A DNA stretch of 64,000 nt from SAR324 cluster bacterium (GTDB taxonomy: Bacteria > SAR324 > NAC60-12). The stretch lies in assembly GCA_028281495.1 (NCBI GenBank), contig JANQJU010000064.1:496001-560000 (forward strand), read 5' to 3'. Made by a program: the position numbers and the translations under genes. Under the pieces are notes generated by a model, which did not search any database, was not told the origin of the DNA, and worked only from the letters and a program-made list of their open reading frames with translations. Below are positions 43,004 through 51,847 of the stretch, piece after piece; position 1 is the first letter of the stretch, and every line of letters starts with the position of its first letter.

Positions 43004-43335
43004 ATGTTCTTCAAGGCTTCGTCTTCTGATCCATAAATATTCAAAATTTTGTCTAGCCTGGTCATATTGAAAATTTCATTATTCTTGTTGCTCAGACTAC
43101 ACAAAGCTAATTTGGCCTGACGCTGTTGAAGCGTTTTGAAAATGGATACAATCAACCCAATGCCGGAAGAGTCTATAAAATTGACTTTCTCAAAATTGAT
43201 AATGATTTTTTGGACCGCCTCATCTTCCAGAAAAGGTTTAACGTAACTTTTTACGTCACTGACCCCATCTAGAGCAATGTTACCTTCAATCGCGACGATA
43301 CAAACATCATTCTCAATACGATGGCTGAGTTGCAT
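43000..43335 (-). CDS. STAS-domain anti-sigma factor antagonist-like protein
   Basis: A 111-residue single-domain STAS protein like SpoIIAA/RsbV. The phosphorylatable serine loop is FIDSSGIGLIVS (DSSG at residues 55-58), preceded by VKSYVKPFLEDEAVQKIIINF. Such proteins are switched by phosphorylation of the serine and release a sigma factor from its anti-sigma kinase. No anti-sigma kinase or PP2C phosphatase is beside it. AAGGAG lies 4 bases upstream. It is downstream of hflK on the same strand, with a spacer of about 30 bases, so it may share that transcript. Confidence 0.88.
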   Translation of the reverse strand: MQLSHRIENDVCIVAIEGNIALDGVSDVKSYVKPFLEDEAVQKIIINFEKVNFIDSSGIGLIVSIFKTLQQRQAKLALCSLSNKNNEIFNMTRLDKILNIYGSEDEALKNI

Positions 43336-43364
43336 AACACTCCTTATTCGAGAAAGTTAAATAA

Positions 43365-44423
43365 TTATTGAGCAGACCGTTGATTACCAGAATTACTAAG
43401 CTTTCCAAGGTCTTGGAGAGGTAAGAATGGTAAAACATTATTTCCCATTTGTGGATCGGCAATCACCTTCCTAACTTGTGGCAATATCGATTCCATCGTC
43501 TCGATCCGAATTCGTTGCTTGGTAATTTCTTTTGCAGATCTATATTCTTCATAAACGGCAGTAAACCGTTTCGCTTTTCCTTCAGCAATTAGCACAGTCT
43601 GCTCAGCATAAGCTAGCGCTTCGTTAAGAATTTTTGTTGCTTCCCCACGAGCTTTGGGAATGAGATTATTGCGGTAGCCTTGTGCCTCATTGATCATCTT
43701 TTCTCGATCTTCCTTGGCACTCGCGACATCTTTGAAAGCTTCCTTTACTTGATCAGGAGGATGGACATCCTGTAGTTTTACAATTTCAATGTTGACCCCG
43801 GAACGGTAGTTATCCAAAATTTCTTGAAGAAGATTTCTCGTGGATTGCTCAATGGCATCCTTCCCGGTGGTTAATGCATCATCTACTGAGGTTCGGCCAA
43901 TCACTTCTCGCATTGCTGATTCTGATGCTGCACGAACTGTATCCAGGGGGTCCGTAATTTTGAATACATAATCAGGCAAATTAGCGATCCGGTATTGAAC
44001 GATAAACTGTACATCCAAAATATTTTCATCACCCGTTAACATGAGAGACTCTTTGCGAACAGTGCGAGCCTGGGAACCGGCACTTGAGGTTCGAAATCCA
44101 ATTTCAATACGACGCACTTGCTGCACATTTTCAGTAATGCGAGTTTCAATGGGTTTAGGGAGCGCTAAATGAGGACCTGGGTCTTCAATACGGTGAAATT
44201 TACCGAATCGTTTGACCACGGCTTGCTCGGCTGGTTCCACTATAAAGAAACCTGTACTTAGCCAAAGTGCGAGAGCTGCCAGTAGGATTAAAATAGAAAA
44301 GTTCTTTCCCTGAAAGTTCATTTTGAAACGACTTTGCAGGTTATTCAGCACCTCATCGATGTTGGGTTGAGGCGTTTTTTTGTTCCACGGAGGTTTGGAC
44401 GGGGGCTTATTCCAAGAGTCCAT
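43365..44423 (-). CDS. hflK: HflK-like SPFH membrane protease modulator
   Basis: A 352-residue SPFH (band-7) protein. A short proline-rich cytoplasmic tail (SWNKPPSKPPWNKKTPQPN) precedes one membrane segment (FSILILLAALALWLSTGFF) and the SPFH domain beginning EPAEQAVVKRFGKFHRIEDPGPHLALP. The helical end (KMINEAQGYRNNLIPKARGE) forms the coiled-coil part. HflK with HflC makes a cage around FtsH in the inner membrane. No hflC gene follows, which is unusual because the two are normally adjacent; the STAS gene takes that place. The start has AAAGGG six bases upstream. Confidence 0.9.
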   Translation of the reverse strand: MDSWNKPPSKPPWNKKTPQPNIDEVLNNLQSRFKMNFQGKNFSILILLAALALWLSTGFFIVEPAEQAVVKRFGKFHRIEDPGPHLALPKPIETRITENVQQVRRIEIGFRTSSAGSQARTVRKESLMLTGDENILDVQFIVQYRIANLPDYVFKITDPLDTVRAASESAMREVIGRTSVDDALTTGKDAIEQSTRNLLQEILDNYRSGVNIEIVKLQDVHPPDQVKEAFKDVASAKEDREKMINEAQGYRNNLIPKARGEATKILNEALAYAEQTVLIAEGKAKRFTAVYEEYRSAKEITKQRIRIETMESILPQVRKVIADPQMGNNVLPFLPLQDLGKLSNSGNQRSAQ

Positions 44424-44699
44424 AATTGGCCCTTTATGAATGAGTGTTTTGAATTGGAACGTTAAGGGGATAACCCCTTGATCAACAAAATGTTTTGTAG
44501 CAAAAGATTACATATTGGACAAATTTGAGCAAGTTTTTTGTCTCCTCTGCATAGCTCCAAGTACTTCATTCTTATATGCTACAAAGACTGGAAAAACAAG
44601 GGCTTGCAGAGAATTGTTCGGAAGAATTCCGTAGCAGAATGACTACGCTTTGCCGATGGGAATTTTGTTTTTTCCTTACGATTAACTCAAAACCTAGTG

Positions 44700-45953
44700 T
44701 CATTTGTTTTGGTAGTATTCAATCAGAAGTTTGGAGATTTCAGGTCGGATCACCCGGTTATCAGGAATTTCTCCAGCCATCAGAGATTGGCGAATTTTTG
44801 AGCCACTAATAAATACAGGTTTCTGGTCAGGATGATTCTCCATTAGCTCGACCCTTTCAATGTGCTCATAGTAGGCAGCAAATCCAATCTTTCTTGGCAA
44901 AATTTTAAGGTTTCCTTTGAGATTATCAAAAATATCATGCGCATCGAAATCACCCCAAATGGGAGAGCCGTCGTGGAACGGAGCATCAGCATGTTTACGA
45001 CCGATGACGATATCAGTGAATCCATGATTCTGTCGATAAATTGCATGCATGACAGCCTCTTTGGGGCCTCCATAAAACATTTTCATATCCAGTCCAATGA
45101 GCGCAAAAACTTCAGTGAGATCATATCCTTTTTCTTCCCAAAGAGAGATATTTTTATCCCCTTGCCCTAGCAGTCGATTTTCTAGCAAACGATGATAGCA
45201 AGCCATTCTCGTGCGTGCTGGTATATCATCGCCTTTCAGCTCTCCTACCAACGGATTGAGAACCACTCCGGCGAAATGGTCCGCTTTTGTCAGTTGTTCG
45301 ACTCCAGCTACAAGAGCGTATTCATGGGCACGGTGCAATGGGTTTCTTGTTTGAAAAGCCAAAGCTCTTTCCCATTTGTGTTCTTCAATAAATAGACGCG
45401 TTTGACGCGGAGTTAATACAAATTCACTGTAAGCTGGGTCAATCTGTTGAGGCAACGCCCATACATCCCCACCAATGAGTAACGTGCGTGAATCGTTTAG
45501 AACAATATCTGCACCAGGATGGTCTGTACGATCTGTGCCATACACACTTTTTATGAACTTAGCTTTATCCCAATTAAAAACCGTCGTATTTTCCAAAAGA
45601 CCGAAGATTTGTCCTTCTTCGTCCTTCAAAGCAACTGCTTGTCCTCGCGAAATTGATTCGGCTTCTTCATTACTGAGAGGAATAGATAGCGGGATAGTCC
45701 AAGCATATTTCTTGAAATTATATTCAATACAAGATTCTTCTAGAACTTCATGCCACTTTGATTCATGCATTGGTCCCGTCAAGGGGGATAATGTACCATC
45801 GCTGAAACGGTGGACGACTGAGACGTCCGCCTTATGGACTACAATGGAAGGCAATGCTGCGGCTTCTTTCAAAAATTGTTTTCGACGTGATAAAGGAATG
45901 ATCCGATTCACCGGATAAGGTAAACCGCCATGGACAGTAATCAATTCAGTCAT
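44700..45953 (-). CDS. sat: Sulfate adenylyltransferase (ATP sulfurylase)
   Basis: A 417-residue homo-oligomeric ATP sulfurylase making adenylyl sulfate from sulfate and ATP. The nucleotide motifs are QTRNPLHRAHEY (QxRNPxHxxH) and GRKHADAPFH, with EVFALIGLDMKMFYGG and FISGSKIRQSLMAGEIP completing the set. This is the single-chain Sat type, distinct from CysDN, and used both for assimilation and dissimilatory sulfur metabolism. No aprAB, dsr or cys genes are beside it, so direction cannot be decided. AGGAAGG precedes the ATG. The gap of about 276 bases to hflK has no obvious gene. Confidence 0.95.
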   Translation of the reverse strand: MTELITVHGGLPYPVNRIIPLSRRKQFLKEAAALPSIVVHKADVSVVHRFSDGTLSPLTGPMHESKWHEVLEESCIEYNFKKYAWTIPLSIPLSNEEAESISRGQAVALKDEEGQIFGLLENTTVFNWDKAKFIKSVYGTDRTDHPGADIVLNDSRTLLIGGDVWALPQQIDPAYSEFVLTPRQTRLFIEEHKWERALAFQTRNPLHRAHEYALVAGVEQLTKADHFAGVVLNPLVGELKGDDIPARTRMACYHRLLENRLLGQGDKNISLWEEKGYDLTEVFALIGLDMKMFYGGPKEAVMHAIYRQNHGFTDIVIGRKHADAPFHDGSPIWGDFDAHDIFDNLKGNLKILPRKIGFAAYYEHIERVELMENHPDQKPVFISGSKIRQSLMAGEIPDNRVIRPEISKLLIEYYQNK

Positions 45954-46087
45954 ATGCCTTCCTATTCATTAAAGGTGATCTTTGGTGACGGAACGAATGC
46001 CAGACCGACAACTGGTTGACAAACTTCGAGGGCAAAAAAACGGCTCACTATAGCTCAGGGTCCCGATGTGGAAAAGCGAAAAATGCT

Positions 46088-46384
46088 TCAAGAGGTAGGG
46101 GGGGGTAAAGTGATGATATTGTTTGAATTTGAAGAAGATTCTAAAGAACTAGCAGGCTCAGGTTGATCCTCGTCGAGATCTTTTTGGTCGGTCAAATAAC
46201 TGACAGAACACCCGAGCACCTCAGCTATTGTTTGGAGTATGGCGCGATTTGGATTATCCACCTTCCCTTTTTCATATGCCTGAATGGTGCCTAAACTAAC
46301 ACCTGATAGCGCTGCGAGTTTTGCTTGTTGGCGTATTCCAGCTCGTTTTCTCGCGTCTTTCAGTCGTTGCGGGTTGACAGGCAT
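46088..46384 (-). CDS. XRE-family helix-turn-helix regulator
   Basis: A 98-residue regulator with an N-terminal HTH (RLKDARKRAGIRQQAKLAALSG then VSLGTIQAYEKGKVDNPN), in the Cro/CI-like XRE family. The tail (about 35 residues, ending IITLPPPTS) is acidic and probably disordered. The start is ATG 46384 with GGAGAAAA upstream rather than the ATG four codons earlier. It lies next to sat on the same strand (about 130 bases before the sat start), so it may regulate sat or only itself. No operator was found. Confidence 0.85.
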   Translation of the reverse strand: MPVNPQRLKDARKRAGIRQQAKLAALSGVSLGTIQAYEKGKVDNPNRAILQTIAEVLGCSVSYLTDQKDLDEDQPEPASSLESSSNSNNIITLPPPTS

Positions 46385-46673
46385 AATTTTCTCCATTCAA
46401 AGTTCCAACCAAAATGAAATCAGTTAGTGATTCGTTTTAGTCATTGTCACTCAAAATTTCAAGGACCTTACACTGGTGACATTTTTGCATTTCATTTGGG
46501 GGGTACTCGGCATCAAAGTTTTCGATTCGTTGTTAAACGCATTTGAGAAATTTCGATGAATTTTCCTTTAAAATCTTATTAAAGATATTATATTTTCAAT
46601 AAAATGAATTGAGGAAATAGAAATACATTCAATTAAATTTTCGAGGAATAATCAGACTATCAAGGAACGATCC

Positions 46674-47456
46674 ATGATCATTGATTTTATTCGAGCCTTA
46701 CCCATTGTAATCAAAGCCAGTATATGTGTTTTACACTATTCTTTTTTGGGATTGTATGAACATTTCCGAAAGCGGTTCCATCGACCCAGGGCGGATTATC
46801 TAATTCGGGGTTGTGCCCGCGATTTGCTACGCGTGTTTCAACTCAACTATGAGGTTGTCGAGTCGGAGCCTCTTTATCTAGAACCTGGCAAACCATATAT
46901 TGTTATGTGCAATCATAGCAGTATCGTAGATATACCAGTTTTAGGAGACGGCTTGATGGGGCGAATCGGTTCCATTCGATTTTTGGCAAAAAAGGAGTTA
47001 TTCCGCGTTCCGTTTTTTGGTCCTGCAATGCAAGCGGCCGGTATCCTTTCGATAGATCGCTCCAATCATATCCAAGCTATGAAAGACTTGGATCATGCAA
47101 GAAAACAGATGGAAGATGGAATCGCGGTGATCGCTTTTCCTGAAGGCAAACGTTCTACTGACGGAAAATTATTGCCGTTCAAGAAAGGGGTGTTTGTGCT
47201 TGCAATTCAAACGGGGGCCACTATCGTTCCCGCTTATATCAGAGGTTCCTCGCAAGTGTTGCCTGCTCGTTCCTTCAAAATCTGTCTCAATTCTCATGTC
47301 ACGCTAGCTCTTGGGAAACCTGTCGATGCCTCCCAATTTTCTCTACAAGAGCGAGATCATTTGATGGAAACGGTCCGAAATCAAATGGAAACCCTCCAAA
47401 AACCAGATGAATTTTCGCCATCCTCTACACTTCAGGCTAATATAAATCCTACGTAA
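46674..47456 (+). CDS. plsC: 1-acyl-sn-glycerol-3-phosphate acyltransferase
   Basis: A 260-residue acyltransferase of the PlsC family, which adds the second acyl chain to make phosphatidic acid. The catalytic motif is NHSSIVD (NHx4D), and the glycerol-phosphate site is FPEGKRSTDG. An N-terminal hydrophobic segment (LPIVIKASICVLHYSFLGLY) anchors it to the inner membrane. AAGGAA lies just upstream. The adjacent double-Usp protein shares its direction but not an obvious function. Confidence 0.93.
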   Translation: MIIDFIRALPIVIKASICVLHYSFLGLYEHFRKRFHRPRADYLIRGCARDLLRVFQLNYEVVESEPLYLEPGKPYIVMCNHSSIVDIPVLGDGLMGRIGSIRFLAKKELFRVPFFGPAMQAAGILSIDRSNHIQAMKDLDHARKQMEDGIAVIAFPEGKRSTDGKLLPFKKGVFVLAIQTGATIVPAYIRGSSQVLPARSFKICLNSHVTLALGKPVDASQFSLQERDHLMETVRNQMETLQKPDEFSPSSTLQANINPT

Positions 47457-47609
47457 AACTACGAATGGTCTGTGGCTGTCGATATTTTATCCTAAAGTTA
47501 AACAGACTTAGAGCCATATCTGTTTTTAATTTATTAGGTGAAGTAGAATTTGCCTACACAGGAAAGGCATAATTCTTCAGCAATTTATCTATATGAAAAG
47601 GAGGGGGCT

Positions 47610-48470
47610 ATGGCGACACGATTTTTGATACCCATCGACTATACTGATGTTTGCAAAGACGTTATTGAGGTGGCTGATGAATGGGGGCAACGAGTAGGAG
47701 CAAATTTATATTTTATTCACATAACGACGCCCCCAAGTTATCCAGAGTACCATTATCCTAGCATTCCATCTTATTACGATTTTGACCACTTACCAGAAAT
47801 GGAAGCACATCACGAACAATTGAAGGTGTATCTTCAAGCTTTCAATATTCAATCGAATTACCGAACAATACACGCGTTTGGAACCCCTTATTTGAAAATA
47901 CTAGAAACAGCGAAGGACATTGATGCCAATCAAATCATTATGGCAAGCCACAGCCACACACTACTGGGACGAATTTTTTTAGGCAGCAATACCGATTATG
48001 TTTCCAATCACAGTGAATGTCCGCTGTTTATCTATAAGATTGAAGAAAAAGAGCTGAGCAATACGATACTGATTCCCCTAGATTATAGCGAAGTCAACAA
48101 ACCGGTGATTCAATTGGCCGATGAATGGGCACAAAAGTGGGGAGCCAAGCTACATTTTGTTCACGTTTTTTCCACCCCCGAGGCTCATCCAAAGCAATAT
48201 TTGACAGGTGACCCGCATGCGGTTCCTGACGATGCAGGAATTGATCTGAAAGACTATGTAGATTCACTAAATCTCCGCAGCCAATATCAATACACCCTAG
48301 CATTTGGAAAACCCTATCAACAGATTTTGGATCTACAAAGCGAACTCAACGCGCGGATGATAATGATAGCTGCGCATTCTCATACTTTCGCAGATCGGCT
48401 ATTTCGAGGGAGCAATACGACCTATTTGCTGCATCATTCCAAATGCTCAATGTATGTCTACAAGCAGTAA
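47610..48470 (+). CDS. Tandem universal stress (Usp) domain protein
   Basis: A 286-residue protein with two Usp domains. Each half starts with a FLIPIDYTDVCK- or ILIPLDYSEVNK-like strand, has VIEVADEWGQRVGANLYFIHI or VIQLADEWAQKWGAKLHFVHV, and ends with an ASHSHTLLGRIFLGSNTDYV or AAHSHTFADRLFRGSNTTYL loop. The usual ATP-binding GxxGxx(9)GS loop is modified in both (SHTLLGRIFLGSN). Usp proteins help survival under stress. The start is ATG 47610 because GGAGGGGG lies directly upstream. The two halves are clearly homologous, reflecting an internal duplication. Confidence 0.92.
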   Translation: MATRFLIPIDYTDVCKDVIEVADEWGQRVGANLYFIHITTPPSYPEYHYPSIPSYYDFDHLPEMEAHHEQLKVYLQAFNIQSNYRTIHAFGTPYLKILETAKDIDANQIIMASHSHTLLGRIFLGSNTDYVSNHSECPLFIYKIEEKELSNTILIPLDYSEVNKPVIQLADEWAQKWGAKLHFVHVFSTPEAHPKQYLTGDPHAVPDDAGIDLKDYVDSLNLRSQYQYTLAFGKPYQQILDLQSELNARMIMIAAHSHTFADRLFRGSNTTYLLHHSKCSMYVYKQ

Positions 48471-48565
48471 TCGAATAAACTTTTTCGCAGCCTTATAGGT
48501 TCATGCGGTGAATGATTCCACCCGGCATGTTTTAACAGTCAGGTGGGGTTCTGAAAAAATGAGTC

Positions 48566-49003
48566 TCACCGACCTGCCAAAATCACGATACGAGTATATG
48601 AAGTGGCAGCAAGTTTACCATTTGGTTTATACGCTCGGCCATCCATAATCTGATACGACTTTGTCATTTCTACGATACGGCCTTCGATAATGACCTCATG
48701 ATCTTGTGGCGCTAGTGGCCTAATAAAAGTCGTGTTCAATTCCAAAGTGGTCGTTGGTTGTTTGGCCGCAAGTAGCGACAATGGTCCAAAAACATTATCG
48801 AAGGCTGCCGTCAAAATACCTCCTTGCATCACACCGCCTGGATTGTTGAATTTTTCCTGTAGTGGAAATGCTACTTTCAGAAGTTTGTTTTCCTCGTATT
48901 CTATAAAACGTCCTTGCATTTCCAGAAAAACCTTGGGCGGAATTTCCCAAGGAACGTTCATCTCTTGCATTGCCTGCAGTAACAAATCAGTTAAATCTTC
49001 CAT
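48566..49003 (-). CDS. PaaI-type hotdog-fold thioesterase
   Basis: A 145-residue 4HBT/PaaI-family protein. The central motif NNPGGVMQGGILTAAFDNVF has the HGG-like loop (QGG here) and acidic residue of the family, followed by TTTLELNTTFIRPL. It probably hydrolyses an acyl-CoA thioester. In many members the first position is His (HGG); Gln here suggests altered activity. GAGAG precedes the ATG. It converges with the Usp gene and lies beside the FGE-like gene at 49084. Confidence 0.85.
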   Translation of the reverse strand: MEDLTDLLLQAMQEMNVPWEIPPKVFLEMQGRFIEYEENKLLKVAFPLQEKFNNPGGVMQGGILTAAFDNVFGPLSLLAAKQPTTTLELNTTFIRPLAPQDHEVIIEGRIVEMTKSYQIMDGRAYKPNGKLAATSYTRIVILAGR

Positions 49004-49083
49004 AAAGCTCTCTAGTTAAGGTGGATCAAAGCGGCGATAGAATGACAAATATATTGTTCTTCGTTTGTTAAAAAAGGAGCGTT

Positions 49084-50667
49084 TCACGGCAAACGGACTA
49101 AACGGAAACCTATATCAAGGTCTTGGTGCGTTGGGCCTTGCTGGAAATGGCGTTGAGCGCAGCGCACAGCGTTTGTCGCAAAATACCAACTTCCCCCACG
49201 AGACGAGTAAAGCGAATTATTCCCTCGATACATTGGATTTTTGGGAGAATGGTTGGAATAGGCGTTCTCACTATAACGGTCTTCAACCCATTCCCATACA
49301 TTACCCAGCATGTCGTGTAATCCAAATGGGTTGGGCTGATATTGCCCAACTGCGGAAGAAACTGGGCGTCGGTCATTGCATTGATGAATCGAAGACCTTT
49401 GAAGCCCCAAATCGGTTTGTGTAGTAGTATCCATGACTGAGGCATAACGACAAGCCTGGTTGGGATCTTCTCCCCAAAATCGAGACGTGGTTGTTCCAGC
49501 TCGACAAGCGTATTCCCATTCAGCTTCGGTTAGGAGGCGAAACCGATACTGTTTGTTGTTTTGCCGACTCAACCATTGGGCATAGTCGCGAGCTGTCTGC
49601 CAACTCACGTAGACTGCGGGCTGCTCTCGTCCATTGAGTGACAAGTCGCGGAATTCTCGGCTGTTGTGTGATGGGCGAAATCGACGGAATTGAGCATTGG
49701 TAACTTCATGCTTGCCTACCCATATCCCATCGATACAAACGCGGTGCCTTGGCTCTTCATCACGGGAATGGCCTTTTTCGGTTTCAGGACTTCCCATTTG
49801 GAAACACCCGCTTGGTATCCAAACAAAAGGCATCTTGGTCGTAGGCTCGATCCATTGTTGGCCTGACCTTGGAACCGTAGGAACTTGTGGTGGCGTAGAT
49901 ATAGGTAGCGTAGTGGGCGGTACAAGTGTGGTAGGCACAAGCGTGGTCGGTGAAAGTGCCGTCGTTTCAGTGGTAGGTGTTAGTGTAGAAGTAGTTAGAG
50001 TGGAGGGGATTGTTGTGGGTGGCCGTGTGGTCACAGGAAGTGACGTGGTTGTTGGAAGGGTAGTGGCTCTTTCTAGTGTGGTTGTTGGCAATAGGGTGGT
50101 TGAAGAGGGGGATGTCTCAATTGTCGTTGAAAGGGGAGTCAGTTGTGCTTCAACTACCTCTTCTTCATCCACTAAATCTACTGACGTTTCGTAGGCACCA
50201 TAACCTTCTTTTGTCACACGGACTGCGTATGTACCCGGTGCCAGCTCGATCTCTAAAGGGACTAGGCCGGAAGGCACACTATTGAGGCTTACCTCAGCAT
50301 CGACCACATTGGCGTGTACGGTCAACAGCACGGTTTCACTATTTGAATTACCGGTCGATGGCGTATCAGAAGTTTGTAAAAAAATGAAAATTCCCACCCC
50401 AGATGCGATAGCTACAAGGACGATTGTGCTGATCAAAATTAGAACGAGTTTTCGCTTAGAAGATGCGGTGGTTTTTTGGGAGGATACTGGTTTGGGTGGG
50501 ACAGCTGAACTAGGCTCGGGTCGAGGTTCTTCAAAATTTTGGTCTTCGAGATGCGAATGATTGTTCCAAAAATCTTTAGGAATCGGCCACTTGCAATTCG
50601 GGCAGTGTGGAAGTTCGGGAGTAAGAACCGACTGAAAACAATTATGGCATTTCACACCTTGGCTCAT
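49084..50667 (-). CDS. Zinc-ribbon, membrane, PEGA and FGE-sulfatase-fold protein
   Basis: A 527-residue protein. Order: zinc ribbon (CHNCF, then CPNCKWPIP, residues about 6-28), one membrane segment (KLVLILISTIVLVAIASGVGIFIFL), a PEGA-like domain (VDAEVSLNSVPSGLVPLEIELAPGTYAV), a long Thr/Pro linker, and a C-terminal FGE-sulfatase domain with FVWIPSGCFQMGS, RPVSSAVGQYQPNPFGLHDM, GNVWEWVED and GGSWYFATNAVRCAQR. The two catalytic cysteines of true formylglycine-generating enzymes are absent, so a structural or binding role is likely. The start is ATG 50667 (GAGGAGG upstream). It follows the ExbD-like gene by 13 bases. The ligand-binding part would lie in the periplasm. Confidence 0.85.
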   Translation of the reverse strand: MSQGVKCHNCFQSVLTPELPHCPNCKWPIPKDFWNNHSHLEDQNFEEPRPEPSSAVPPKPVSSQKTTASSKRKLVLILISTIVLVAIASGVGIFIFLQTSDTPSTGNSNSETVLLTVHANVVDAEVSLNSVPSGLVPLEIELAPGTYAVRVTKEGYGAYETSVDLVDEEEVVEAQLTPLSTTIETSPSSTTLLPTTTLERATTLPTTTSLPVTTRPPTTIPSTLTTSTLTPTTETTALSPTTLVPTTLVPPTTLPISTPPQVPTVPRSGQQWIEPTTKMPFVWIPSGCFQMGSPETEKGHSRDEEPRHRVCIDGIWVGKHEVTNAQFRRFRPSHNSREFRDLSLNGREQPAVYVSWQTARDYAQWLSRQNNKQYRFRLLTEAEWEYACRAGTTTSRFWGEDPNQACRYASVMDTTTQTDLGLQRSSIHQCNDRRPVSSAVGQYQPNPFGLHDMLGNVWEWVEDRYSENAYSNHSPKNPMYRGNNSLYSSRGGSWYFATNAVRCAQRHFQQGPTHQDLDIGFRLVRLP

Positions 50668-50680
50668 AACCTCCTCTCTA

Positions 50681-51844
50681 TCAGTTGTTACGCATGGGGC
50701 AGCGGGTTTTCCGGTAGGTTTTGTAGTTGATAATTTCTCCGTTTTCAGTGACCTCAACGGATGCAATTAGACGATTTTCACCCTTGGACGACATGGATTG
50801 CTTAGGCAGTGCTTCCTCGAAATCGGTTCCCCGCAAAATCGCTTTTTTCACGGTGGTTTTTCCTCTGTATAGGAGATAGCAGATGTTCCATACGCCAGGG
50901 TCTGCTTTGAAAGCAAGCACCACTTCAGGTCCAATCCCACCCCGTTTGTAGTCATAAACCAAACGAACATCTTTATATTTTTTTTTTGTATAGCCAGTGC
51001 CAATCCGGTCAGGATGGACTAAATACAAGTCTACGTCTGCTGACGACGTGGGCCATTCGATGGAGATTAGTAACGGCGTATCTCTTCTGCGACGTTGACG
51101 TTCCACTTCGCCCTGTAATTGTTGATTTGCAGCTTGAAGCTCCTGAATTTGTTGTTCTTGGCTCTGCTGTGCTTGTTGTGACTGCTGTTGAGCCTGCTGG
51201 GCAGCCTGTAATTGCTGTTGTATCTGCTGAGCTTGTTGCTGTGCCTGCTGCGCCTGTTGCTGTGCCTGCTGAGCTTGTTGCTGTGTCTGTTGTGCCTGTT
51301 GTTGAGTTTGCTGCAATTCTGCCTGAGTTTGCTCGAGCGTCTGTTGGGTTTCTATCAGTTTCTGTTCAAGTTGTTCCACTTGTGCCTGAGCCGTTTTCAG
51401 CTTTTCAACGCATTCACGAGCTTGGGCGACTAGGTTTGGATTGTTTGAGCAAACTTGGAGGATTTTCTGAGTTTCGGCTATCTGAGATTCTGCTGTTTTC
51501 AACTTGCCAACACATTCTAAAGCACGATCAGGGAGATTGGGTGCCGAGGAGCAATATGCCAAATGCTCTCCAGCCTTGAGAATTTGGCCGCGAAGTTTAG
51601 CAATGTGATTTTTGATACGTTCCAAGGCTTCCTGAATCCGTTCCCGATCATCAGTTTGCAGAAGGGATTCAATAAGGATGAGGTCATCGGCGATCAGCTC
51701 AAAGGTGGTTTCCTCGTCTTTCAAAGGCGGTAGTTCCGCCTTCGGGACAATGATAAACAACAGAATCATTGCTCCTAGCCCACAAGAAAGAACATCCAGA
51801 AAGGCCATACTGAAAACGTTTATTTCTCGATTTCGCCGAGCCAT
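50681..51844 (-). CDS. ExbD/TolR-like protein with glutamine coiled coil and beta-rich C-terminal domain
   Basis: A 387-residue protein. The N-terminal segment EINVFSMAFLDVLSCGLGAM has the transmembrane aspartate of ExbD/TolR/MotB (D17). Next comes a soluble helical region with paired cysteines, then about 80 residues of QQxxQQ heptads with Ala or Thr at the core positions (about 175-255), a periplasmic coiled coil. The C-terminal part (about 268-387) has LISIEWPTSSADVDLYLVHP and GGIGPEVVLAFKADPGVWNI, resembling DUF2135-type beta domains. The start is 3 bases after the ExbB-like stop (51848), so they are coupled. The gene does not match MotB or ZorB, as an OmpA peptidoglycan domain is missing. 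Confidence 0.78.
   Translation of the reverse strand: MARRNREINVFSMAFLDVLSCGLGAMILLFIIVPKAELPPLKDEETTFELIADDLILIESLLQTDDRERIQEALERIKNHIAKLRGQILKAGEHLAYCSSAPNLPDRALECVGKLKTAESQIAETQKILQVCSNNPNLVAQARECVEKLKTAQAQVEQLEQKLIETQQTLEQTQAELQQTQQQAQQTQQQAQQAQQQAQQAQQQAQQIQQQLQAAQQAQQQSQQAQQSQEQQIQELQAANQQLQGEVERQRRRRDTPLLISIEWPTSSADVDLYLVHPDRIGTGYTKKKYKDVRLVYDYKRGGIGPEVVLAFKADPGVWNICYLLYRGKTTVKKAILRGTDFEEALPKQSMSSKGENRLIASVEVTENGEIINYKTYRKTRCPMRNN
51230..51313 (-). repeat. Four tandem 21-base units coding for glutamine heptads
   Basis: Units at 51230-51250, 51251-51271, 51272-51292 and 51293-51313 differ by few bases. Each encodes a seven-residue unit of the type xQQQAQQ, placing Ala or Thr at 3-4 spacing as in a coiled coil. 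The DNA repeat could change copy number by slippage and alter coil length in whole heptads. Confidence 0.75.
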
Positions 51845-51847
51845 GCG

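Noticed and set aside
48471..48565. Hairpin between the Usp and thioesterase genes
   Set aside because: A CCACC/GGTGG stem has a loop of about 20 bases and no T-run close to it on either strand.
50986..51579. 197-codon frame antisense to the ExbD-like gene
   Set aside because: Low-complexity mirror of glutamine codons.
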